Shown here: positions 1-7,239 of the stretch, piece after piece
Layout: every line of letters starts with the position of its first letter
Numbering within the stretch: position 1 is the stretch's first letter
NCBI GenBank assembly: GCA_029940715.1
Contig: JAPYTU010000031.1
Location: 1-16,412, forward strand
Source: Cytophagales bacterium
Lineage (GTDB): Bacteria > Bacteroidota > Bacteroidia > Cytophagales > MED-G16
DNA: 16,412 nucleotides
Direction: 5' to 3'
Made by a program: the position numbers and the translations under genes
Notes under the pieces: model-generated
The model's input: the letters and a program-made list of their open reading frames with translations, nothing else
Told to the model about the DNA's origin: nothing
Databases searched by the model: none

Positions 1-126
1 ATCGGGATCACCAAATTTTTTTAGAAATCACTAAATATTATAAAATCATTTTTAGAATATTTTTATTAATTGAAGAAAAAAAATAATAATTTACTTATAA
101 TTTTATTATATAATTTTATGTTTAAT

Positions 127-134
127 TAAATTTG
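127..134 (+). promoter_or_regulatory. Candidate -7 box (TAAATTTG) for the 143-673 gene
   Basis: TAAATTTG matches the Bacteroidota -7 consensus TAnnTTTG exactly and lies 8 bases before the ATG at 143. If used, transcription would begin only a few bases ahead of the start codon, giving an almost leaderless mRNA. No TTG is present at the usual 17-23 base upstream distance, so the match could be chance in AT-rich DNA. Confidence 0.35.
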
Positions 135-142
135 TAGTTACT

Positions 143-673
143 ATGAAAAAGATATTTTTACTTTTTTTAATTTCAGTTTTCTCATTTAATTTTTATGCTA
201 ATGCTCAAAAAAGCGTTGTTAAGTTTAATCCTGTTAGTTTAATATTTGGTGTGGGAAAAGCCACTTATGAGAATGTTCTCAATGAAAGTTCATCAGTAGA
301 ACTATCTCTTACCTATTCAAGTTTAGATATAGGTATTTTTGGAAAATCAACAGGTCTTGGAGGTCAAGGAAAATATAAGATATATTTTGCAGATGAAGCC
401 CCAGATGGTTGGTATGTAGCACCAGCTGTTAGTTATAGTAGTACAAAATACTCCAATGATGATTTAGGATTGGATGATATGGAATTTGGTATAAATGTAT
501 TTAGTGTTGCAGCTTTGTTTGGTCATCAGTGGGTTTTTGGTGATGACGGGGGCTTTTCAATTGATATAAATTCTGGAGTAGGTTATAATAATGCTAAGAT
601 AGAAGGAGATGCTATTTGGTCGGGTGATGGAATTGGATATAAAGGAAATATATCATTTGGATGGGCATTCTAA
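143..673 (+). CDS. Small exported beta-barrel-like outer membrane protein (DUF3575-like), function unknown
   Basis: This 176-residue protein has a Sec signal peptide: two lysines, a hydrophobic stretch at residues 5-18, and a likely cut at ANA|Q (21/22). The mature part is rich in alternating polar and hydrophobic segments with many Gly, Tyr and Ser. Near its start is an NPVSLIFG segment (29-36) followed by YE (42-43), the pattern seen in DUF3575-type proteins of Bacteroidota, and it ends in Phe like many outer membrane barrels. I infer a small beta-barrel in the outer membrane, but the family call is from pattern memory only and no ligand can be proposed. It stands alone: a -7-like box lies just upstream and a terminator follows. 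The first 142 bases of the window hold no other supportable gene. Confidence 0.6.
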   Translation: MKKIFLLFLISVFSFNFYANAQKSVVKFNPVSLIFGVGKATYENVLNESSSVELSLTYSSLDIGIFGKSTGLGGQGKYKIYFADEAPDGWYVAPAVSYSSTKYSNDDLGLDDMEFGINVFSVAALFGHQWVFGDDGGFSIDINSGVGYNNAKIEGDAIWSGDGIGYKGNISFGWAF

Positions 674-723
674 ATAAGAAAAAATATTAGTTTAATAAGC
701 TTGTTATTATTTTTTAAAAACAT

Positions 724-761
724 AAAGTTCTCAATAATTTGTAATATTTGAGAGCTTTTTT
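724..761. terminator. Intrinsic terminator, probably bidirectional, between convergent genes
   Basis: An 11-pair stem joins 724-734 to 748-758 with one G-T wobble and a 13-base loop, followed on the + strand by a T run to 761. On the - strand the hairpin is followed by a T-rich stretch. It sits between the convergent genes ending at 673 (+) and 764 (-), so it may stop both. Confidence 0.75.
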
Positions 762-763
762 AT

Positions 764-2767
764 TTAATAATTTTTAGAATAAGATAGCATTTGAGAAGAA
801 AAATTTTTTGGTTGCTGAACTTTAATATCTATAATATTTCCGGTACTATTTTTTACTGGAACTAGTTCTGGATTAATAAATCCACTATAAGGCGCAGATG
901 TAAATTTGCTGTTTCTTTCTAGGACTTCTTTATGTAACTCTTGATCTACTTTTACTCCATAATTTTCTATCAAATTTTTTCCGGCTTCATAATCACCTTC
1001 AGATTTTATTCTCTGTATTTCTCTAAGCAAATCACCAAATAAAACTCTTAATTTTTTATAGTCATTAATAACATAGTATGTTTTGTTATCTTTTTTAATT
1101 TTTTCAATTACATTATTTTCTAGCCCTTTTTCATAGGCCCAGGCTGAGACAAGTTGACGATTTCTCATGTGAGATTCCTCAATGTCATTTCCAAGTTTTA
1201 TTCTAATTAGTTGTGTGATAAGACCATTTCTGATATAACCATCATAGCTTGCTCTTCCCATATCTTCGGCAGATGGAGAAATTCCAATTTCAACTAATTT
1301 TTTATCTGGAAGATAATAAAGTCCAACCAAGTCAGCACGGCCTTCTTCTAGTGCAGATGCATAACTTTTTAGAGTTTCTTTTGGCGTTCCCACACCCTCG
1401 TTGATTAGACCACTCGCATGACCTATTACTTCATGTAGAGCTGTATGTAAATTATCAGATTGCTCACCATATTTTTTTTCTAGCTCTATCTCTTTATCCG
1501 AATATGCAAACTCATCTAGTCTACCACTACTACCAGAATTTCCATAGGCATAGAGTATATTTCCAAGAGAAATTGATTTAGATCCGTGTTCTACCCTAAT
1601 CCAGTTAGCATTTGGTAGGTTAATTCCAATTGGAGTGGATGGAGATGAATCTCCAGCTTCTCCAGCAACATTAACTGTATTGTATGAAATTCCAACAACA
1701 CTATCTTTTTTGTGTTTATTCATAATAGAGGAGTTATCTTCAAACCATTGTGCGTTTTCAGATAAGGCTGTCATTTTTTTGCTCATTTCAAAATCTTTTA
1801 TTTGTACTACAGATTCGTATGAACCCCTATACCCTTTAGGATCATTATATACTTCTATAAAACCATTTATGTAGTCTACATCACCTTCTGTAGTCTCTAC
1901 CCATGCGACGTTATAATCATCCCATACTTCTAAATCTCCAGTTTCATAATATTTAATTAATAGTTCAAAGGCATGTTTTTGTTTTTCATTTTCAGCAACT
2001 TTTTTAGCTTTTGTTAACCAGTACATAATATTTTTTATTTCTTTACTATACATACCTCCCAATTTCCATATTTTTTCCACAATCTTACCATTCTCTCTTA
2101 CTAACTTAGAATTTAATCCTAATGATATTGGTTTTTTGGAATTTGGAACTTTTATTTTACTGTAGAAATCGTCTACATCAGCCTCTGTAATATCTGTACC
2201 ATAGAAGTTTACCGCCGAACCTTTAACAAGTCCTTTACTGGCATCTAGATTAACTTTTTTTATGTCTTCTGTATTAAAAATTACTTCAAAAGATTCATTT
2301 TCTAAATTAGTATTTGTTTCTGAAAGTAATTCTTTAAGATAATTGGCTGAAAATCCTGGTTTGAATTTGTCATTTGAGTAGTGGTGGTGAATACCATTTG
2401 AAAACCAGATTCGTTTAAGATAGATTTCAAATTTTTTCCACTCATCAGATGATTTGTCTCCATTATAGTTGCTATAAATATTTTCTAATGCTTTTCTAAT
2501 TTTTAAGTTATGTCTATAGTTTTGATCGTACATAATATCTCTTCCCGCAAGCCCAGCTTGAGATAAATAATAAACAAGTTTTTTTTGATCGAAACTAAGC
2601 TCATCAAATCCTGGTATTTGATAACGTAAAATTTTAAGGTCTGCAAATTGCTCTGAGAAATAGGAAAATTTATTTTCATTTTTATTTTCAGATAAATTTG
2701 TACATGAAAGAAGTGAAAAAATAAAAAAAAGAAGAATTAATATTTTTGTTGTTCTTATAGTTTGCAT
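764..2767 (-). CDS. Dipeptidyl peptidase III family zinc peptidase (M49), lipoprotein
   Basis: DPP III enzymes remove dipeptides from the N-terminus of short peptides using one zinc ion. The M49 signature is complete: HEVIGH at residues 445-450 (zinc ligands H445 and H450, catalytic E446) and EEGRAD at 474-479 (third ligand probably E475). Other family blocks are visible, such as NGFIEVYNDP at 301-310 and the C-terminal APYSGFINP. Length 667 fits bacterial M49 members. The N-terminus is a lipoprotein signal ending in LLSC, with C22 as the lipidated residue, so the enzyme should be membrane anchored outside the cytoplasm, whereas the well-studied eukaryotic enzyme is cytosolic. The ATG at 2767 gives an intact signal peptide and is the natural start. 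It is divergent from the exported protein at 2817, with only 49 bases between them. Family is certain; substrate is inference. Confidence 0.92.
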   Translation of the reverse strand: MQTIRTTKILILLFFIFSLLSCTNLSENKNENKFSYFSEQFADLKILRYQIPGFDELSFDQKKLVYYLSQAGLAGRDIMYDQNYRHNLKIRKALENIYSNYNGDKSSDEWKKFEIYLKRIWFSNGIHHHYSNDKFKPGFSANYLKELLSETNTNLENESFEVIFNTEDIKKVNLDASKGLVKGSAVNFYGTDITEADVDDFYSKIKVPNSKKPISLGLNSKLVRENGKIVEKIWKLGGMYSKEIKNIMYWLTKAKKVAENEKQKHAFELLIKYYETGDLEVWDDYNVAWVETTEGDVDYINGFIEVYNDPKGYRGSYESVVQIKDFEMSKKMTALSENAQWFEDNSSIMNKHKKDSVVGISYNTVNVAGEAGDSSPSTPIGINLPNANWIRVEHGSKSISLGNILYAYGNSGSSGRLDEFAYSDKEIELEKKYGEQSDNLHTALHEVIGHASGLINEGVGTPKETLKSYASALEEGRADLVGLYYLPDKKLVEIGISPSAEDMGRASYDGYIRNGLITQLIRIKLGNDIEESHMRNRQLVSAWAYEKGLENNVIEKIKKDNKTYYVINDYKKLRVLFGDLLREIQRIKSEGDYEAGKNLIENYGVKVDQELHKEVLERNSKFTSAPYSGFINPELVPVKNSTGNIIDIKVQQPKNFSSQMLSYSKNY

Positions 2768-2816
2768 TGTTTACATTTATTTTTGTAAAGTTAAACCAAA
2801 TATAAAATTTTTAATT
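2768..2816. promoter_or_regulatory. Compact divergent promoter region
   Basis: These 49 bases separate two divergent starts. A TAnnTTTG match occurs in each direction: TATTTTTG at 2778-2785 on + and TATATTTG on - (2804 down to 2797). Neither has a TTG at ideal distance. The arms TTTAC (2770-2774) and GTAAA (2785-2789) form a short inverted repeat overlapping the + box. Use of these boxes is inference. Confidence 0.35.
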
Positions 2817-3482
2817 ATGAAAAAACTTATAATCATACTATTGGTTTCTCTATGGGGTTCAGATATACTTGCTCAAAGAGATTATACTCATGACGATATA
2901 AAAAAATATATTAGTGATCAAAAAGTCTTTGCTGTTTTGCCATTTACATTTAAAGTAACTGCTGAAAAGCCTAGGAAAATGTCTCAAGAAGATTTTGAAG
3001 CCGCTGTTTATGATCTTGAAAAAAATGGAGCGATTGTTGCTCAGGAAACTGTTATTAATCGAGTTCTTAGAAAAAAGAATAGAGTTGCTGTTGATCCTCA
3101 ACCTCAAGCAAGAACAAATGCTCTACTAAGAAGGGCTAGTGAAATAACATATACAGATGGAGTTTATGGTGCTTTTGATTATTATTTACCTGAGGAACTT
3201 TGTGAAATGCTTGGTGTAGATGCTGTGTTAATGGGTAATGTAAATTCAGGGAAAATATTTACCACTGGTGGTTCTATTGCTTTGAAAGTACTTGGATTTG
3301 GAGGTAGTCCAAGTGTTTCAGCGGATTTAACTCTATTTCATAAAGATGGTACTATGATATGGCAGTGGTCGTCTCCTACTATGAAAGGAGGAAGTATGGG
3401 CAACTCGGTAAATGAAATGATGGACTATTTATTTAAAAAGGGAGCTAGAAAAATGCCATATACTGGTATGGAATCAAAATAA
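2817..3482 (+). CDS. Exported protein of unknown function, possibly with a CsgG/LpoB-like fold
   Basis: I do not recognise this 221-residue protein with confidence. It has a clear signal peptide with a likely cut after ILA (19|20), so it is exported and not Cys-anchored. The mature region begins with a strand of the form VFAVLPF (37-43), and further on has LCEMLGVDAVLMGNV (about 128-142). An early VAVLPF-like strand plus a later lGaDavvxG-like strand is typical of periplasmic proteins with the CsgG/TolB-N/LpoB-type fold, so I suggest that fold tentatively. A Gly-rich stretch (about 146-166) and the segment DGTMIWQWSSP follow. No catalytic motif is visible. It is divergent from the DPP III gene and convergent with the phosphatase operon; the 93 bases after it hold no convincing terminator. 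Confidence 0.55.
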   Translation: MKKLIIILLVSLWGSDILAQRDYTHDDIKKYISDQKVFAVLPFTFKVTAEKPRKMSQEDFEAAVYDLEKNGAIVAQETVINRVLRKKNRVAVDPQPQARTNALLRRASEITYTDGVYGAFDYYLPEELCEMLGVDAVLMGNVNSGKIFTTGGSIALKVLGFGGSPSVSADLTLFHKDGTMIWQWSSPTMKGGSMGNSVNEMMDYLFKKGARKMPYTGMESK

Positions 3483-3575
3483 ATTTTCTTATTTTCAAAA
3501 AGTAAAATCCTGGTTAGTTAGATAAATCATCGTATGCTTAAAGCTAAATTTGAGTACTTTTTTAGATACTTTTAT

Positions 3576-4366
3576 TTAGTAGGAGATGATTTTTGATCTT
3601 CTGATAGAGTCTTCTTGAATAATATTCCAGCTTTTACCTTCATAAATTCCTTTAGATTCCCAGTCACCATAGATTGGATTTGTTAATAAAATAAAATTAT
3701 TTCCAAAATGATGTTTTAGACTATCAGTTAAATGATTTCTTTCTTTAGTTTTTTTGTTGTCATAAACTTCTGAAAAATCAGTAAGATTGTCTCCAAGTAG
3801 CATTATTATTTTATGAGAGTTGCTAACCATATCTCTTCTACTTTTTTTACTGCTAACTTCTTTTCTCAGTAGGATATGGTTTTCATCAGCATTTGGAAAT
3901 CCTACTTTTTTTAAATTATTTTTTGTCTCTAGTAGTTGTTCATTATATCTGTTTGAAATATAAAAGATTTCGATCCTTTTTTTGTTTGCATAAGATAAAA
4001 ATTGTAGTATTCCAGGAACTGGTTTTGCAATTTCTAACTTTCCCCATTCTATCCAAGAAGATTTTTCATATCTGGTATCTGACTCAATTAGCTTGACATC
4101 GTATGGACTGTTATCTAAAACTGTCTCGTCTATGTCTGCTATAATTGCAAGGGGTTTATCATCATTTTGATTTTCTAAAATATCATCAAGTCTTAGTTTA
4201 GCAAAATTGAATGCTTGATAGCATAATGCTCTATATTCAGCTGCATTTTGTTCCATAACATAGATTGAATTTTATGTTCATTGATGGGCACATTATTTGT
4301 TTTATTATTGCAAGAAATAGTGATAAACAAGAAAAGTAAAGATGTGTATAAAGTATATTTTTTCAT
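3576..4366 (-). pseudogene. 5'-nucleotidase / acid phosphatase, lipoprotein e(P4) family (HAD), frameshifted
   Basis: The e(P4) family are membrane-anchored HAD phosphatases that remove phosphate from 5'-nucleotides such as NMN. An intact reading frame at 3576-4256 gives 226 residues with HAD motif I DIDET (41-45, nucleophile D41), motif II ISNR (100-103) and motif IV GDNLTD (155-160). By itself it lacks a signal peptide. The missing N-terminus lies directly upstream in another frame: an ATG at 4366 encodes a lipoprotein signal (MKKYTLYTSLLFLFITISC, Cys19) and continues to MLW at about 4253. Adding one G to the GG at 4253-4254 would join MLW to EQNAAEYRALCYQAF, the normal e(P4) N-terminal block, giving about 263 residues, the family's usual length. 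As given, the signal-peptide frame stops at 4193-4195. The ATG follows the CotH stop with no gap (TAA ATG), supporting 4366 as the true start. It is either a real mutation or a sequence error. Confidence 0.8.
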
Positions 4367-5725
4367 TTAGTTTAAAGATAATTCAATTTGTGTTTTTAAT
4401 TTTTCAATTTCACCTTTCCAATTAGTTACATTAATTTCAGCATTTCCAAATTTTTGATTTGCTTCTTTCACAGCATCTTCAATTTGGTTAGACCATTGAG
4501 ATAAAAGATTATTAATATTGATCATATTAAAGTATTGTTCTTTAAATACATTGTCAAGACTATCGTATCTATTTTTATAAGTGATGAAGCTACCTATTAT
4601 TTTATCACATGCGGCAGATTTTTGTTTTATTGAAAATAGACCGTGTCGAAATCCATTGCAATTTGCGGTGGTTTCATACCATTCATCTTTGATTGGAGTT
4701 ACAGGATTCACCTCAGTAATTAAATTTTCAAAAGCATTATCAAGATCCCATGGAATAAGTTGAATTTCTTCATTTAATTCACTTTCATACCAATAATAGT
4801 TATGACTGGAATAATAATTTCCATCATCTTGATACCAATGTAAAAATCCATCATCATTTGCAATTCTTCTGTCAACAACTATGTTCTTTAAAAATTGATC
4901 TATATTCATCCAATTATCTACAATTTGATGAATATTATTACCACTTGCATTTTGAACTTCTGTTCCAAATTTTAAGATTTTAGAAACATCCGCCATTTCT
5001 TCATTAGTCTTTAGACCATTTATAAAATAGTTTTCACTATTTACTGTGCCATTACTATTAATTGGCCAGACTTCTTTATAGAGATTTCCATCACCATTTT
5101 CAAAGTGTTTGTCAGTGAATGGCCCATCAATATTTTCAGTATTTGCAAATATTCCATTGAATTCTCCATTTATATATAATACTGCATGAGTTGATCTTGA
5201 TGTAGGAACCCCAAATTTTCTAAACATCCAATAACCAAGTCTTTCATGCATTTTTGATGGATCTAAATTTTGAGAATGAAATTGAAGTTTTTTAAGATCA
5301 TAAAAAGTTTGGTCATCTTTCCAATTAATTTTTATTTTTATTGAAAGTTTTGGGCAGGTTTTGTACCCACTTGGGTTTGTCCAATCATCATTAGAGAGAC
5401 ATCCTACCCAAGCACCAATAGATCCTTTATATCTTACGCCAACATTATTGATTACTTTATTTTGAAAAACTAAAGACCCCTCGACATAATTTTCTGCAGC
5501 AGGATCGTTGTTAATTTTTTCGAGATTTTCATCACTTAAGTATAAATCAAATCTGTGTAGTTTGTTCTCATCATAAATATAATCTGATGAATGGTTATCA
5601 CTTGAAACGTATTCTTCAAAAGTATCTAAAATGCTATCTATTTCATTTAATGATAGATCATCTTCTTCATTACATGAAAAGAAAAAAAATATAGAAAGTA
5701 GTATACAGAATTTTGATTTTTTCAT
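4367..5725 (-). CDS. CotH-type kinase family lipoprotein
   Basis: CotH proteins are atypical protein kinases, first known from Bacillus spore coats, where they phosphorylate coat proteins. This 452-residue member shows the family blocks in order: VGVRYKGS (95-102, probable nucleotide-binding region), KKLQFHS near 145, RRIANDDG at about 286-293, and IPWDLDNAF at 324-332, whose Asp residues match the metal-binding WDxD motif. The N-terminus is a lipoprotein signal with C18, followed by NEEDD, an acidic tract resembling the Bacteroidota surface-lipoprotein export signal, so cell-surface display is plausible. I chose the ATG at 5725; a longer frame from a TTG at 5761 would add 12 residues ahead of a complete signal peptide. 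It lies 36 bases after the sulfatase stop and abuts the phosphatase start, so the three form an operon. The substrate is unknown, and the source of nucleotide outside the cell is a puzzle. Confidence 0.82.
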   Translation of the reverse strand: MKKSKFCILLSIFFFFSCNEEDDLSLNEIDSILDTFEEYVSSDNHSSDYIYDENKLHRFDLYLSDENLEKINNDPAAENYVEGSLVFQNKVINNVGVRYKGSIGAWVGCLSNDDWTNPSGYKTCPKLSIKIKINWKDDQTFYDLKKLQFHSQNLDPSKMHERLGYWMFRKFGVPTSRSTHAVLYINGEFNGIFANTENIDGPFTDKHFENGDGNLYKEVWPINSNGTVNSENYFINGLKTNEEMADVSKILKFGTEVQNASGNNIHQIVDNWMNIDQFLKNIVVDRRIANDDGFLHWYQDDGNYYSSHNYYWYESELNEEIQLIPWDLDNAFENLITEVNPVTPIKDEWYETTANCNGFRHGLFSIKQKSAACDKIIGSFITYKNRYDSLDNVFKEQYFNMININNLLSQWSNQIEDAVKEANQKFGNAEINVTNWKGEIEKLKTQIELSLN

Positions 5726-5761
5726 TTTAAAATTTAATTGTAATAAAGATAAAAAAAACAA

Positions 5762-7204
5762 TTATAATGTACCAACTGACCTTATGTTGTTACCTTTTCT
5801 TTCAGTTAGATTATCACCTAGATCTCTTCTAGCTTTTTCAACTAATTTTTCTATTTCTTTAACTATTTCTGGATATAAATTAATTACATCATATTCCTCT
5901 CCAGGATCTCGTCTTAAATTATATAATTCAAGTCCAGTTTGGATGCTATTGTATTTTCCTGGATGACCATCATTTCCAGGAAGAACACCCTTATACGATC
6001 TGGATTTATGAGGTAAAACTAGCTTCCAATTATCTTTTCTAACAGCTTCAAGATTATTATTTCCATAGTAGTATAAGAAATGGTCTCTGGGATTATCATC
6101 TTTTCCTTCTAAAAGACTTAAAATGTTAACTCCATCGATTGTGTGTTTAGGTAAATTTCCATTTACAATATGGGTTATTGTTGGAAGTAAGTCTATGGTA
6201 GATGCAATTTGATTTACAATTTTTCCTTTTGGAATTACATTTGGCCACATCATTGCAGTTGGAACTCTTTGTCCTCCCTCAAAACTTGTACCCTTGCCTT
6301 CTCTAAGTCCTCCTGTAGATCCAGCATGATTACCAAAATTTAACCATGGTCCATTATCAGTTGTAAAAACTAAAAGTGTGTTTTTATCAATGTTATTTTT
6401 TTTAAGAGCATTCATTATTTCTCCAACAGACCAATCAATTTCCATCATAAGATCACCATAGAGACCTTGTTTGCTTTTTCCATTAAATTTATTAGAAACA
6501 GCTATTGGTACATGAGGCATAGAATGGGGGAGGTATAGGAAAAAAGGATTGTTTTTATTTTTGTTTATAAACTCAACTGATTTTTCTGTGTATAGAGTTG
6601 TAAGTGTTGATTGATCTTCTAGTGTTCTTATCTCTTTAATTTTTTCTAAATCTTGAATTAAGGGCAGTTGAGGATAACTTTTTTTTCTCCAGTCAGATGT
6701 ATCGGGTATTTGGTTACCATCAAAATCTACTGGCCACATATCATTAGAGTAAGGTATTCCTAGGTATGTGTCAAATCCATGATTAGTAGGTAAGAATTTT
6801 TTATGGTGACCAAGATGCCACTTTCCAAAAATTGCTGTAGCGTATCCTTTTTCTTTGACAATTTCAGCAATTGTTTTTTCATTTTTATGTATTCCTATAT
6901 TAGAGTATGGCATTAAAGCACCACTTATTCCTATTCTGTTTGGGTATGTCCCCGTTAATAAGCCAGCTCTAGAGGCACTGCATACAGCTTGTGCAGAGTA
7001 GAAGTTGGTAAAGAGCATACCATTATTGACAAGTTTATCAAGGTTAGGAGTTTTGTAATTTATGGCACCAAAATTAGAAATATCACCGTATCCCATATCA
7101 TCCATAAAAATGATTACTATGTTGGGAGTATTGGAATTTTCTTTTTCTGAACAAGAAAAAAGAAGTAGAGAAAAAAAGGTTAGATATATGATAAAATTTT
7201 TCAT
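5762..7204 (-). CDS. Sulfatase (arylsulfatase, S1 family), lipoprotein
   Basis: S1 sulfatases hydrolyse sulfate esters using a formylglycine made from Cys or Ser by a separate maturation enzyme, which is not in this window. The 480-residue protein has the metal-binding MDDMGYGD near the start (D35, D36), the formylglycine motif CSASR at 75-79 (Cys type, Ala in place of the commoner Pro), GKWHLGH at 127-133, LPHSMPH at 225-231 and TDNG at 282-285 followed by H293 and K304. All the expected active-site positions are present, so it should be active. C18 after a hydrophobic signal ending in LLFSC makes it a lipoprotein. It is the first gene of the operon with CotH and the e(P4) phosphatase, and it is divergent from the GH13 gene 35 bases away. 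The subfamily, and thus the sulfated substrate, cannot be told from motifs alone; a carbohydrate is likely in a marine bacteroidote. Confidence 0.93.
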   Translation of the reverse strand: MKNFIIYLTFFSLLLFSCSEKENSNTPNIVIIFMDDMGYGDISNFGAINYKTPNLDKLVNNGMLFTNFYSAQAVCSASRAGLLTGTYPNRIGISGALMPYSNIGIHKNEKTIAEIVKEKGYATAIFGKWHLGHHKKFLPTNHGFDTYLGIPYSNDMWPVDFDGNQIPDTSDWRKKSYPQLPLIQDLEKIKEIRTLEDQSTLTTLYTEKSVEFINKNKNNPFFLYLPHSMPHVPIAVSNKFNGKSKQGLYGDLMMEIDWSVGEIMNALKKNNIDKNTLLVFTTDNGPWLNFGNHAGSTGGLREGKGTSFEGGQRVPTAMMWPNVIPKGKIVNQIASTIDLLPTITHIVNGNLPKHTIDGVNILSLLEGKDDNPRDHFLYYYGNNNLEAVRKDNWKLVLPHKSRSYKGVLPGNDGHPGKYNSIQTGLELYNLRRDPGEEYDVINLYPEIVKEIEKLVEKARRDLGDNLTERKGNNIRSVGTL

Positions 7205-7239
7205 TTTATCTAATTTACAATTTCAAATATTCTTTTTCA

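Noticed and set aside
3..86. Open frame running in from the left edge, ending in two TAA codons
   Set aside because: Only 27 codons, AT-rich, no recognisable motif; could be the tail of an upstream gene but cannot be supported.
2859..3107. 82-residue - strand frame inside the 2817-3482 gene
   Set aside because: Antisense shadow with low-complexity Ser/Asn/Ile/Phe composition.
3483..3575. Possible terminator between the convergent genes
   Set aside because: Only AT-only stems of 4-5 pairs or arms about 50 bases apart were found; not convincing.
4193..4256. Programmed ribosomal frameshifting in the e(P4) gene
   Set aside because: The overlap has no slippery heptamer that keeps codon pairing after a -1 shift, and no obvious stimulatory structure; a lost base is simpler.
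5726..5761. Longer CotH start at a TTG codon
   Set aside because: It would place 12 residues before a complete lipoprotein signal peptide; the ATG at 5725 is better.
5631..5966. 111-residue + strand frame
   Set aside because: Lies antisense to the sulfatase and CotH genes, with no recognisable domain or export signal; a shadow of real genes.
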